64,000 nucleotides of DNA. It comes from CAIVAT01 sp964525995 (GTDB lineage Bacteria; Bacteroidota; Bacteroidia; Bacteroidales; FEN-979). The DNA is taken from assembly GCA_964525995.1 (NCBI GenBank), contig CAZGIM010000001.1, positions 1 to 64,000 of the forward strand, given 5' to 3'. Under the pieces are notes generated by a model. It saw only the letters and a list, made by a program, of their open reading frames with translations. It did not search any database and was not told where the DNA came from. Below are positions 52,510 through 60,844 of this stretch, in pieces. The stretch's first letter is position 1. Every line of letters begins with the position of its first letter. The position numbers and the translations under genes are program-made.

Positions 52510-53542
52510 GAGGTGTGATTATAGGTGCTTTTACTGTAATGGTCGTGCCTTTCGCGGGCAGGGAAATAATTTCGATCTGACCTTCCAACAAGCTGGCACG
52601 TTCCCGCATGTTATGGATGCCGTTTCCTCCCTCTTTTCCCGCAATGTCGGTTTTAAAACCCTTTCCGTCGTCGCGGATGGTTAATATCAGATTGTCGGTG
52701 TCGCGGTTGAGGGTGATCCAAACACACTGGGCTTCAGCATGTTTGACAATATTGCTGAGCGCTTCCTGGGTCAAACGGTAAATATAGGTTTTGACTTTTT
52801 TATCGACTTTCTCGAAATCGCCCTTGGCTTCAAAGTGAATGTTCAATCCGCTCAACTCCTCGGTATCAAGGAAGAGATTTCGAAATGCAATGACCAGTCC
52901 AAAGGCTTCCAGTACCGAAGGCATCAGGTTGTTTGAGATACGTCGCACTTCATCGATAATCTGATCCAGATACTTCTTTAACTCAATGATGGAATTCTTG
53001 ATCTCCCGGGTATCCTGATATAGCAGTCCTTCAAGCCTCAGTTTGATGGCGATAAGAAGTTGCCCGATACCGTCATGGAGTTCCCTTGAAAGCCGCTGTC
53101 GTTCCATCTCCTCAGCATCAATCACCGATCGCATTCGGCCGAACCGCTCTAACTGCAGCTCCTTGGTCTTTTCACGGATTTGATGGGCCATGATATTGAA
53201 CGACTCTGTCAACATCCCGATCTCATCGCGTGTGGTGACCGGAAGATCCGATGAATAGCGGCCTTCGCCTAAACTTACCGCTGCATCTTTTAACTTTATC
53301 AGAGGTTTGGTCACCCGTTTCGACATGAACAAGATGATACTAAAAAAGATCAAGGCCAGGACCAGACTTGAAACCGGAATGAAAAAATAGTGGATAGGCG
53401 CCGGATAATCCGCTGTTTCCCTGATGTTTTCGCCCAACATTCCCAGCCATTGAAGAGAAATGATGTTGATGAAAAGCAGGGCGGCAATGAACGGAAATAC
53501 AAAGTAGAGTACAAGCTTCCAGCGGATGGATATTTTTTTCAT
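52481..53542 (-). CDS. NarX-type sensor histidine kinase (HAMP, HisKA_3)
   Basis: This 353-residue protein has TM1 (about 8-30), a very short periplasmic loop and TM2 (about 48-70). A HAMP domain follows ('KRVTKPLIKLKDAAVSLGEG'), then HisKA_3 with 'RLSRELHDGIGQLLIAIKL' (His phosphoacceptor) and an HATPase with 'IVKHAEAQCVWITL' and 'DDGKGF'. The small outer loop suggests membrane or HAMP-based sensing. It shares its promoter region with the divergent M1 peptidase gene. Confidence 0.93.
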   Translation of the reverse strand: MKKISIRWKLVLYFVFPFIAALLFINIISLQWLGMLGENIRETADYPAPIHYFFIPVSSLVLALIFFSIILFMSKRVTKPLIKLKDAAVSLGEGRYSSDLPVTTRDEIGMLTESFNIMAHQIREKTKELQLERFGRMRSVIDAEEMERQRLSRELHDGIGQLLIAIKLRLEGLLYQDTREIKNSIIELKKYLDQIIDEVRRISNNLMPSVLEAFGLVIAFRNLFLDTEELSGLNIHFEAKGDFEKVDKKVKTYIYRLTQEALSNIVKHAEAQCVWITLNRDTDNLILTIRDDGKGFKTDIAGKEGGNGIHNMRERASLLEGQIEIISLPAKGTTITVKAPIITPHGDQNFPRG

Positions 53543-53552
53543 AACTTTTGGC

Positions 53553-53560
53553 TACTTTTG
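53553..53560 (+). promoter_or_regulatory. Putative -7 box (TACTTTTG) for the M1 peptidase gene
   Basis: TACTTTTG matches TAnnTTTG and lies 35 bp before the ATG at 53596. A second TTTTG lies just upstream but is too close to be the -33 element. Confidence 0.4.
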
Positions 53561-53595
53561 ACGCCAAGGCACAAACATACTAAATTTCTACATCC

Positions 53596-56085
53596 ATGAA
53601 GCGTGGTACCTGCCATGAATCAAGTGAAAAACATCCTGAACGGGTGATCGGAAGAGACCGTTACAGGTTTGGCGCAAGGATCTTTACACTTAAAAATCCT
53701 GGCATTGTCTTTCTTCTGTTCGTTCTGATGGCCGGTCTGTCGCTGTATCCCGGAAAGGCTCGGTCACAACCCAAAACTGTGACATGGTACCAGGATCCTG
53801 CCTCCCTGCCTCCCGATCTGCCGGTCACCATCAGACACCTTACCGCGAAGGTGCGGTTCGAACCCGTTAACCATCTTGTTTCAGGACAGGCTGATTTTAC
53901 AGTCATTCTCAACCGCCACCCGGTCGATTCCATCCTTTTTTATACCCCATCCTTCGAAATATTTTCTGTGAAAATTGATGGTCAGGAGTTTCCATATCAC
54001 TTGAACGGAAATTTTCTGGTGATCGAAACCAGTGAGACAGGGCAGCTTTTACAGGATAAATCAGCGCAACCGGGATTGACGCACAAAAAAGCACAAGTTC
54101 TTCACCCAAAACAGGATAGTTCTTCGCGTGAATCCGTGATCTCCATCGTTTATCAGGCGAGACCGGCAGCAGGATTGATCTATTTTATCGGATGGACCCC
54201 GGAGGAACAGGGGAAACGAAAACAAATCTGGGCTCACAGGCCCCACGGATGGCTTCCATATCTTGAAGGACGCATCACGATGGATCTGCATGTGACATTC
54301 GACCGGAGTTATAAGGTTTTTTCCAATGGTGAACGAATCGGGGTGGTGGATAATACAGATAACACCCGAACCTGGCACTATGCCATGACCCGCAACCATC
54401 CCTTTTTCTCGACCGCCCTGGTAATCGGAGATTACGATTTTGTTCAAAGCAAAACATCCGGTGGAACTCCGCTCGAATTCTGGTATTATACGGGAAAGGC
54501 CGACCGCGTTCCGGTCACCTATAAATATACCGAAAGGATGTTTGATTTTTTCGAGGAGGAGATGGGCGTCGGTTATCCCTATCCGGTTTACCGGGAGGCC
54601 CCCGTTATCGATTATATGTATGGAGGGATGGAAACCACTACCAGTACGGTTTTCGGCGACTATATGCTGATCGATCCACGAGCCTGGTGGCAACGAAACT
54701 ACGTTAATGTCAACGCCCATGAGCTGGCGCATCAATGGTTCGGAAACTATATCAGCCATTTTGTCAACCGCGATGTCTGGCTTACCGAGAGTTTCGGAAC
54801 CTATTATGCCAAGATGTTTGAACGTTCTGTTTATGGTGAGGATTACTATCAGAATATCAGAAACGATGAGATGGCAGCGGCGTTCGAAGCATCAAAAAAC
54901 AACGATTATCCCGTCGGAGGCAGTCAGGGCGGGGTTCAGCGGATTTATCAGAAAGGTTCGCTGGTGCTTGACATGATGCGTACCGTTATGGGTGAGGAAG
55001 GATTCCGTAAAACCATTCGTCATTACCTGACAAAATACGGATTCAACAGCGCCGAGACCCATGATTTTACACGCTGTATCTATGAGGCAACAGGTAAACC
55101 CTATAATTGGTTCATCGACCAATGGATTCTTCGTGGAGGGGAGCCAGTTTACCAGGTTGCCGATTCGACGGTCATAGGCCCGGATGGTGTGAAAAATCTG
55201 CAGATCCGGGTTTCGCAGATCCAGGTTGTTGATGAATTGAAAGGACTATTTAAAATGCCGATTACCCTGGAAGTGTGTTATATAGATGGCTCGAACGATT
55301 CATTAACGGTTTGGGTGGATAAAGCTTACCAGGAGTTCCTAATACCGAATCCCAGGAACAAGGAGATCGATTTTGTACTCTTCGATCCAAACCGGAAGAT
55401 TCTTAAAAAACTAACCTATCCCAGGTCGCCCGAAAGGTTGTTTGCGCAGGCGCAGCGGGCCAAAAGCATGATCGACCGGTACGATGGCTGGATCGGTTTA
55501 CGTGAAGCGGCAGGCGAAGTAAAGGCCCGGTATCTGATTAAAAGTTTTTACAACGAACAATTCTGGCTTATTAAAGCCGAAATCCTGAAACAATTGGCTG
55601 AAACGAATACCCCGGAAGCTGTCGAAGTATTCCGCCAGGCTCTTCACGATCCCGATGCCAATGTGAGGAAGGCAGCGCTGCAGAATCTGAAAAAGATTCC
55701 CGACATGCTGCAATCATCAGTCGAAGCCATGCTTTCTGATTCAAGTTACCTGAATGTAGAACTTGCCCTGGATGCGCTGTGCACCTCTTTTCCGGAAGGA
55801 ACAACCTACTATTTAGAGCAAACTAAAGAGATGGAAGGCTGGAGGGGAAAAAATATCAGAATGAAATGGCTTGCCATTGCCATTGCGTCAGGGAAAAGAG
55901 AATATTTGGGTGAATTGACCGGATATACCGGGCCGCGATATGAATTTGAGACCAGGATCAATGCTTTCAGGACCCTGAAACGGTTGAACTACAAGGATCC
56001 GGTAACCCTTGAAAATGCAGAACATGCGGGCAAACATTGGAACAATAAGCTGAGCAGTGCAGCCAGAGAATATTTGAAAGAGTAA
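53596..56085 (+). CDS. M1 family metallopeptidase (aminopeptidase N-like) with C-terminal HEAT-type repeats
   Basis: This 829-residue protein has an N-terminal basic stretch and TM/signal segment (about 35-55). An M1 N-domain follows, then the substrate motif 'YGGMETTT' (in place of GAMEN; Glu346) and the zinc motif 'AHELAHQWFGNYI' with His375, His379 and Glu398 in 'WLTES'. The C-terminus has HEAT-like helices ('QALHDPDANVRKAALQNL'). It trims N-terminal residues from peptides in the periplasm or membrane. It may work with the DPP11-like peptidase in peptide use. Confidence 0.93.
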   Translation: MKRGTCHESSEKHPERVIGRDRYRFGARIFTLKNPGIVFLLFVLMAGLSLYPGKARSQPKTVTWYQDPASLPPDLPVTIRHLTAKVRFEPVNHLVSGQADFTVILNRHPVDSILFYTPSFEIFSVKIDGQEFPYHLNGNFLVIETSETGQLLQDKSAQPGLTHKKAQVLHPKQDSSSRESVISIVYQARPAAGLIYFIGWTPEEQGKRKQIWAHRPHGWLPYLEGRITMDLHVTFDRSYKVFSNGERIGVVDNTDNTRTWHYAMTRNHPFFSTALVIGDYDFVQSKTSGGTPLEFWYYTGKADRVPVTYKYTERMFDFFEEEMGVGYPYPVYREAPVIDYMYGGMETTTSTVFGDYMLIDPRAWWQRNYVNVNAHELAHQWFGNYISHFVNRDVWLTESFGTYYAKMFERSVYGEDYYQNIRNDEMAAAFEASKNNDYPVGGSQGGVQRIYQKGSLVLDMMRTVMGEEGFRKTIRHYLTKYGFNSAETHDFTRCIYEATGKPYNWFIDQWILRGGEPVYQVADSTVIGPDGVKNLQIRVSQIQVVDELKGLFKMPITLEVCYIDGSNDSLTVWVDKAYQEFLIPNPRNKEIDFVLFDPNRKILKKLTYPRSPERLFAQAQRAKSMIDRYDGWIGLREAAGEVKARYLIKSFYNEQFWLIKAEILKQLAETNTPEAVEVFRQALHDPDANVRKAALQNLKKIPDMLQSSVEAMLSDSSYLNVELALDALCTSFPEGTTYYLEQTKEMEGWRGKNIRMKWLAIAIASGKREYLGELTGYTGPRYEFETRINAFRTLKRLNYKDPVTLENAEHAGKHWNNKLSSAAREYLKE

Positions 56086-56124
56086 GAGTTGTAAAATCGA
56101 ATCCCGACATCTGAACCTTATATT

Positions 56125-57336
56125 ATGAGTACTTCCAGAAAAATTTTTACACGTGCCATATACCTGGTCTCCTTTGTGAGTCTTTTCACCGATATTGCCA
56201 GTGAAATGCTCTACCCGATAATGCCGGTTTATCTTAAATCGATAGGTTTTTCGGTGTTGATGATCGGGATACTGGAAGGCGTCGCAGAGGCCACAGCCGG
56301 TATCAGCAAAGGATATTTTGGACATCTTTCGGATACCATGCAAAAAAGAGTACCCTTTATCCGGACGGGATATTCGTTGAGCGCCCTGTCGAAACCGATG
56401 ATGGCATTATTCACGTTTCCACTGTGGATCTTTTTTGCCCGTACCCTCGACCGCTTCGGAAAGGGGATCCGTACCAGCGCCCGCGATGCCCTGCTCAGTG
56501 ATGAAACCACGAAGGAGCATAAAGGGAAAGTCTTCGGATTTCACCGGTCAATGGATACTGTAGGAGCAGCAATCGGTCCCTTGCTTGCACTGATTTATTT
56601 AGAGTTTAATCCTGGATACTACCCCGCATTGTTTTTTATTGCCTTTATTCCCGGACTCATTGCCATCGCCTTGACGTTTTTACTCAGGGATAAAAAAAAG
56701 CCACCAGCCAATCCGGGCGAAGCAAAAGGAACGGGTTTCTTTTCCTATCTCAGGTACTGGAAAAAAGGGACCCCAGAATTTCGCTACCTTGTTTCCGGAT
56801 TGCTGATATTCACACTGTTCAACAGTTCCGATGCATTCCTGCTGCTGGCGCTAAAAGAACAACATCTCACCGATACCATGATGATCGGGGTTTATATTTT
56901 CTACAATCTGATATATGCCCTGTTCTCTTACCCCATCGGCGTTTTAGCCGATAAAATCGGATTGAAAACCATGTTGATCACAGGTTTATTGATTTTTTCG
57001 CTGGTTTATTCTTTTATGGGATTTGTCACCGCGTTATGGATGTTCGGCATGCTTTTTTTCCTTTATGGAATTTATGCAGCATGTACCGAAGGCATTTCAA
57101 AAGCGCTGATCTCGAATTTGGCAGCCAAATCGGATACGGCTACAGCCATTGGCTTTTATAACAGCGCCGCCAGCATCTGTACCATGTTATCGAGTAGTCT
57201 TGCCGGATTCCTGTGGTTTACCATTGGACCCGCTGCAATGTTCCTTATTTCAGGGATAGGCGTGCTGTTAACAGCGCTGTATCTCATCCTTGTTTTCAGA
57301 TCAAAGGGTCAGGTCAGGATCAACCGGTCGGAATAA
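56125..57336 (+). CDS. MFS transporter
   Basis: This 403-residue protein has 11-12 TM helices. MFS signatures are in 'GILEGVAEATAGISKGYFGHLSD' and 'LARTLDRFGKGIRTSARDALLS'-type 'FFARTLDRFGKGIRTSARDA', the latter common in a bacterial MFS group of unknown substrate. A central cytoplasmic loop is at about 195-215. It starts 40 bp after the M1 peptidase gene and may be co-transcribed; uptake of peptides or amino acids is possible but unproven. Confidence 0.88.
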   Translation: MSTSRKIFTRAIYLVSFVSLFTDIASEMLYPIMPVYLKSIGFSVLMIGILEGVAEATAGISKGYFGHLSDTMQKRVPFIRTGYSLSALSKPMMALFTFPLWIFFARTLDRFGKGIRTSARDALLSDETTKEHKGKVFGFHRSMDTVGAAIGPLLALIYLEFNPGYYPALFFIAFIPGLIAIALTFLLRDKKKPPANPGEAKGTGFFSYLRYWKKGTPEFRYLVSGLLIFTLFNSSDAFLLLALKEQHLTDTMMIGVYIFYNLIYALFSYPIGVLADKIGLKTMLITGLLIFSLVYSFMGFVTALWMFGMLFFLYGIYAACTEGISKALISNLAAKSDTATAIGFYNSAASICTMLSSSLAGFLWFTIGPAAMFLISGIGVLLTALYLILVFRSKGQVRINRSE

Positions 57337-57409
57337 GAGATCGACTGTCGACAGGAAAGCAGCAACCCTGGCTCGAATCCGGTATTATCTTTAATCCTTT
57401 CCGGTGAGT

Positions 57410-60400
57410 TTAATAAATATTCTCAGCGTTTCGGTAGCCCGGTTTGTTCATATACCAGTCGGGATATTGAACTCCTGAGGATTGTGCCCATGCTGCAAAA
57501 TGCAGATAGGTTTGTACAATGTCGGCCTTTTCAATGGGATATTCAAAGTCGATCGGGACTTCCATGGCCCAGGGCAGGTTTGTCTTCGAACGGTAGTAGA
57601 AATTCTGCGACGGATCCGAACCATCATCTTCCGAACCGAAATAGACGGTGTTTGCCAGCTCAGTCGGCGGATGGTCTTTCAAATGGACCTCCTTTCCACG
57701 GTCCTGATTCACAAAGATAAATGGGTTATACGGCGGGGTTCCTATGCTCTCCTGTGGATTTGACAGATGAACCGTCACGGTTTGAACCTGGGTCTGAACG
57801 GTATATCCTCCGTGGACGGTGTTGATGATGGCGCCGCCCAGCAGCGTATTCACGGCATCGACTGGGATAATCACGGTATTCAGCGTATGGCCACTTTCAA
57901 ATCCCTTAGGATCAAAATGAACCGCTGTTCCTACTTTAATGCAGCCGGTCACGCTTTCGATGTTGGTTGGCGATGTGCTTAATGCAACTCCAAATCCGTT
58001 GTCATACGATGCCCCGGCTGCCTTGATCTTGAATTTGGCAATGAGGTCAACTACCTTGTTTTGTGCATTGGTAACGATCTTATAATTGAAATTCATCACC
58101 AGATCATTACAGTCATAATCACCGTACGCAGGCCACAAATCCTCGAAAGTGTAAGTGGCAAAATCAACCTCGTTGGGATAGTACGAGTTAAAAGCACGGG
58201 TAGGATCAGTTGGATAGGCATCAAGATCGTCGGGAACCCCGTCGCCGTCGGTATCGATAATGGATGGAGAGACGATCGTTATAACCAGGATCTTGGTATC
58301 GGTACCGGCGCTGTTGGAGGCAGTGAGGGTAACATTGGTAATGCCTGCCGCTGTCGGAATACCACCGATAACCTGGGTGGATGGGTCGAACGATAGTCCG
58401 GCGGGCAAGCCGGTAGCCTGATAGGTTATGGGTTCTGTTCCGGTGGCGGTGACTGTGTAGCTGAAAGGCTGATTTTTCGTCCCGGAGGCGGTCAGCTCAC
58501 TCGTGATTTTTGGTGCCTGAATGCCTTCATTGATAGTGATTACCAGAATCTTGGTGTCATTTCCATATTCGTTGTCGGCAGTCAGGGTCACGTCGAAAAC
58601 ACCGGTCTGGTTCGGCGTTCCATTGATTTTGTGGGTCGCCGGATCAAAGTAGAGTCCCGAAGGCAAGCCGGTTGCATTATAGGTTTTTGGATCTGACCCG
58701 GATGCCATGATTGTATAGGTTTCAAATTGCTGTCCGGCAGTTCCGGATGCGGTAAGTTGGCTGGTAATGGAGGGCGGAGTTCCCACGGTCAGAACAAGGG
58801 TTTTGTTGTCGGTACCTGCATTGTTGGTAGCCGAGAGCGGAATGTTATAGGTGCCGGCTGTAGTGGGAGTTCCGGTAATTTTATGAGTTCCGGGATCAAA
58901 GGTCAATCCCGATGGCAGATTTGTCGCGCTAAAGGTAATCGGCGTCGTTCCTTCGGCTGTGATTTCATATGTGAACGATTGATTTACAGTCGTTTTTGCG
59001 GAAAGCTGGCTGGTGATCACCGGGGGATAGGAGGGGGTAATGACCGAGAACACCAGTATCTTTGTATCTGTTCCAACCATATTGTCAGCCACCAGCGTAA
59101 TGTTGGTCGTACCTGGTACTGTCGGTGTTCCGCTGATGGTATGGGTGGTAGGATTATAGGTCAGTCCGGCCGGCAAATTGGTAGCCGAATAGGTGATGGG
59201 ATCGGTTCCTGTGGCAGTAATTACATAAGGCGTTATAGGTGTTCCAACAGTCCCGGCAGCGTTCAGAGAACTGGTAATGGTGGGCTTGATTGGAGCGCTG
59301 CAGTCCTGAACCGGGATCATGATCCCGGAGGTGTGCTTGGTCACATTCGGGCCATAACTTCCATTTTGAGGATTAAAGTTGGTCGACCATAAATCGATAT
59401 AACCTGTCAACGCGCAACTTCCCGATGTTTGGCTCTTCCCTGAGCCGGTGGCATGAATCTGAGAACCTTGCGATGACGGTCCGGCAACATTTCCCTGGAT
59501 TTTAAAAGTTCCGGTCTCAATCAGGCTTTGTAATCCGAGACTTCCGTAACCCTGTCCGCTGAAACTGATTTCGCCGGTCACTTTCAGATAGGCATTGGGG
59601 CCATTGACCAATCCGGGATTAGCTACGCTTCCCGTAACAATCTGCATGGCGGTACTTTTAGTACTTGTCACATACATCTGACAATAATTCTTGATGATTC
59701 CGCCGTCCTGTGTCTGGGCATCGCCCACACAGGTGAGGTGATAGTTATTGATCAACAATCCTTTAACATTCAAATTATTGCTGAAAGTTAGATTGCCATA
59801 ATTCTGAACGATGGATCCTTCCATTATATTAAAAGTCTTATTCGTTCCACACTGTGCAAAATTTAGGCTCCCGAAATTGTCGATGTCAGCGTAGGTTGTA
59901 CTGGCCGGAACTTTGGCAGTACCCGTTGGCGAGATGATCAGCATTCCCGAACCACTGAGTGTGGTGATGTTGGCAGATCCGCAAATCCTTAAAATACCTC
60001 CCGTGTTGATGGTCACCTTCAGCGGATCGATGTACTTTCCCTGTTTGACTACATAGGTCTGTCCGGAATTGATGGTGTAAGTTCCTGAAGTATTGATGGG
60101 AGTTCCGGTTTCGCAATCGTTCCCATAGGTTGAAGAGACTGACTTCAGGGAGCCGAATTGATAGGTAAGCTTGTTCCCGGAGAGAGGCACAGCAACAAAT
60201 TCATTGTTCCCGGTGGCGGATATTTTTCCGATGAAAAGCTCTTTTAACCGCGATGGAACTCTTAATACTGTCTTATACTGAAAGTTGGCATCGGTTGCAC
60301 CGGTTGCAATAAGCTTACCGTCAAGGGCAGGATCTCCTTGATAAACCTGGATGACAAAGAGAGATTGATTACCCGGATTGGCGACAGAAATGGTTGCTTC

Positions 60401-60571
60401 GAGGTTGATGAAGTTGTCGAACCTGAAATCAGAAGCGACTTTCAGATCAGTAAATTTCGTGGGAGTGACGGGATCATCATTGATATTTTTTCGACATCCG
60501 GTCGGAAGGATCATCATTCCGGCTATGACCATCCAAACCAGAATTGTCAGGGATCCAAATCTTTTTTTCAT
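57410..60571 (-). CDS. LruC domain lipoprotein with putative Ig-repeat array
   Basis: This 1053-residue protein has a lipobox 'LPTGC' (Cys26). A conserved N-terminal domain precedes a beta-helix-like section (about 150-410; 'GTYTINSGQTYVVKQGKYID'). Four Ig-like (He_PIG-type) repeats of about 85 residues (about 430-770) contain 'GLTYNPTTHTISGTPT' variants. A calcium-type loop 'DTDGDGVPDDLDAYPTDP' lies near residue 775, followed by the C-terminal LruC domain ('YDCNDLVMNFNYKIVTNAQNKV'). It is probably surface-exposed. It is a paralogue of the next gene (60845-63136), which lacks the Ig array. Confidence 0.88.
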   Translation of the reverse strand: MKKRFGSLTILVWMVIAGMMILPTGCRKNINDDPVTPTKFTDLKVASDFRFDNFINLEATISVANPGNQSLFVIQVYQGDPALDGKLIATGATDANFQYKTVLRVPSRLKELFIGKISATGNNEFVAVPLSGNKLTYQFGSLKSVSSTYGNDCETGTPINTSGTYTINSGQTYVVKQGKYIDPLKVTINTGGILRICGSANITTLSGSGMLIISPTGTAKVPASTTYADIDNFGSLNFAQCGTNKTFNIMEGSIVQNYGNLTFSNNLNVKGLLINNYHLTCVGDAQTQDGGIIKNYCQMYVTSTKSTAMQIVTGSVANPGLVNGPNAYLKVTGEISFSGQGYGSLGLQSLIETGTFKIQGNVAGPSSQGSQIHATGSGKSQTSGSCALTGYIDLWSTNFNPQNGSYGPNVTKHTSGIMIPVQDCSAPIKPTITSSLNAAGTVGTPITPYVITATGTDPITYSATNLPAGLTYNPTTHTISGTPTVPGTTNITLVADNMVGTDTKILVFSVITPSYPPVITSQLSAKTTVNQSFTYEITAEGTTPITFSATNLPSGLTFDPGTHKITGTPTTAGTYNIPLSATNNAGTDNKTLVLTVGTPPSITSQLTASGTAGQQFETYTIMASGSDPKTYNATGLPSGLYFDPATHKINGTPNQTGVFDVTLTADNEYGNDTKILVITINEGIQAPKITSELTASGTKNQPFSYTVTATGTEPITYQATGLPAGLSFDPSTQVIGGIPTAAGITNVTLTASNSAGTDTKILVITIVSPSIIDTDGDGVPDDLDAYPTDPTRAFNSYYPNEVDFATYTFEDLWPAYGDYDCNDLVMNFNYKIVTNAQNKVVDLIAKFKIKAAGASYDNGFGVALSTSPTNIESVTGCIKVGTAVHFDPKGFESGHTLNTVIIPVDAVNTLLGGAIINTVHGGYTVQTQVQTVTVHLSNPQESIGTPPYNPFIFVNQDRGKEVHLKDHPPTELANTVYFGSEDDGSDPSQNFYYRSKTNLPWAMEVPIDFEYPIEKADIVQTYLHFAAWAQSSGVQYPDWYMNKPGYRNAENIY

Positions 60572-60789
60572 GGGTTTATGGTTTTAATACAAGTATTCAC
60601 ATGAAATACCCATTATAACATTTGTTTTTGTGCAATCTGGTTCAAATGTGCATTTCATTGCAAAATATTTACTGTAAGCAAAAATAATCCCTTTTCAATT
60701 ATAAATCAATTATTAGTTTGTTTTTGTGTTCATATAATTCGTAATTGAATATTAAAAAGGTGTTTTTGTATCCTCTTTGCCCGGAAATG

Positions 60790-60822
60790 AAAAAAAAGAG
60801 CGGCCTTTTGAGCCGCCCTTTT
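60790..60822 (-). terminator. Intrinsic terminator of the second LruC gene
   Basis: On the minus strand GGGCGGC-TCAAAAG-GCCGCTC is followed by eight T residues. It lies 23-55 bp past the stop of the LruC gene at 60845. The whole spacer 60572-60844 holds no gene beyond this. Confidence 0.85.
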
Positions 60823-60844
60823 CAAACCCACAGAAAACAAAAGA

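Noticed and set aside
57344..57355. Palindrome around TCGACTGTCGA after the MFS gene, considered as a terminator
   Set aside because: The stem is very short and no T-run follows on either strand.
58270..59290. Regularly spaced DNA repeats resembling a tandem array or CRISPR
   Set aside because: The spacing of about 250 bp and degenerate identity match in-frame Ig-like protein repeats; there are no short identical repeats with unique spacers and no cas genes.
58727..59392. Gly/Ser-rich open frame (221 codons) opposite the LruC gene
   Set aside because: The low-complexity composition arises from reading the Ig-repeat coding sequence backwards; no start context or family signature is present.
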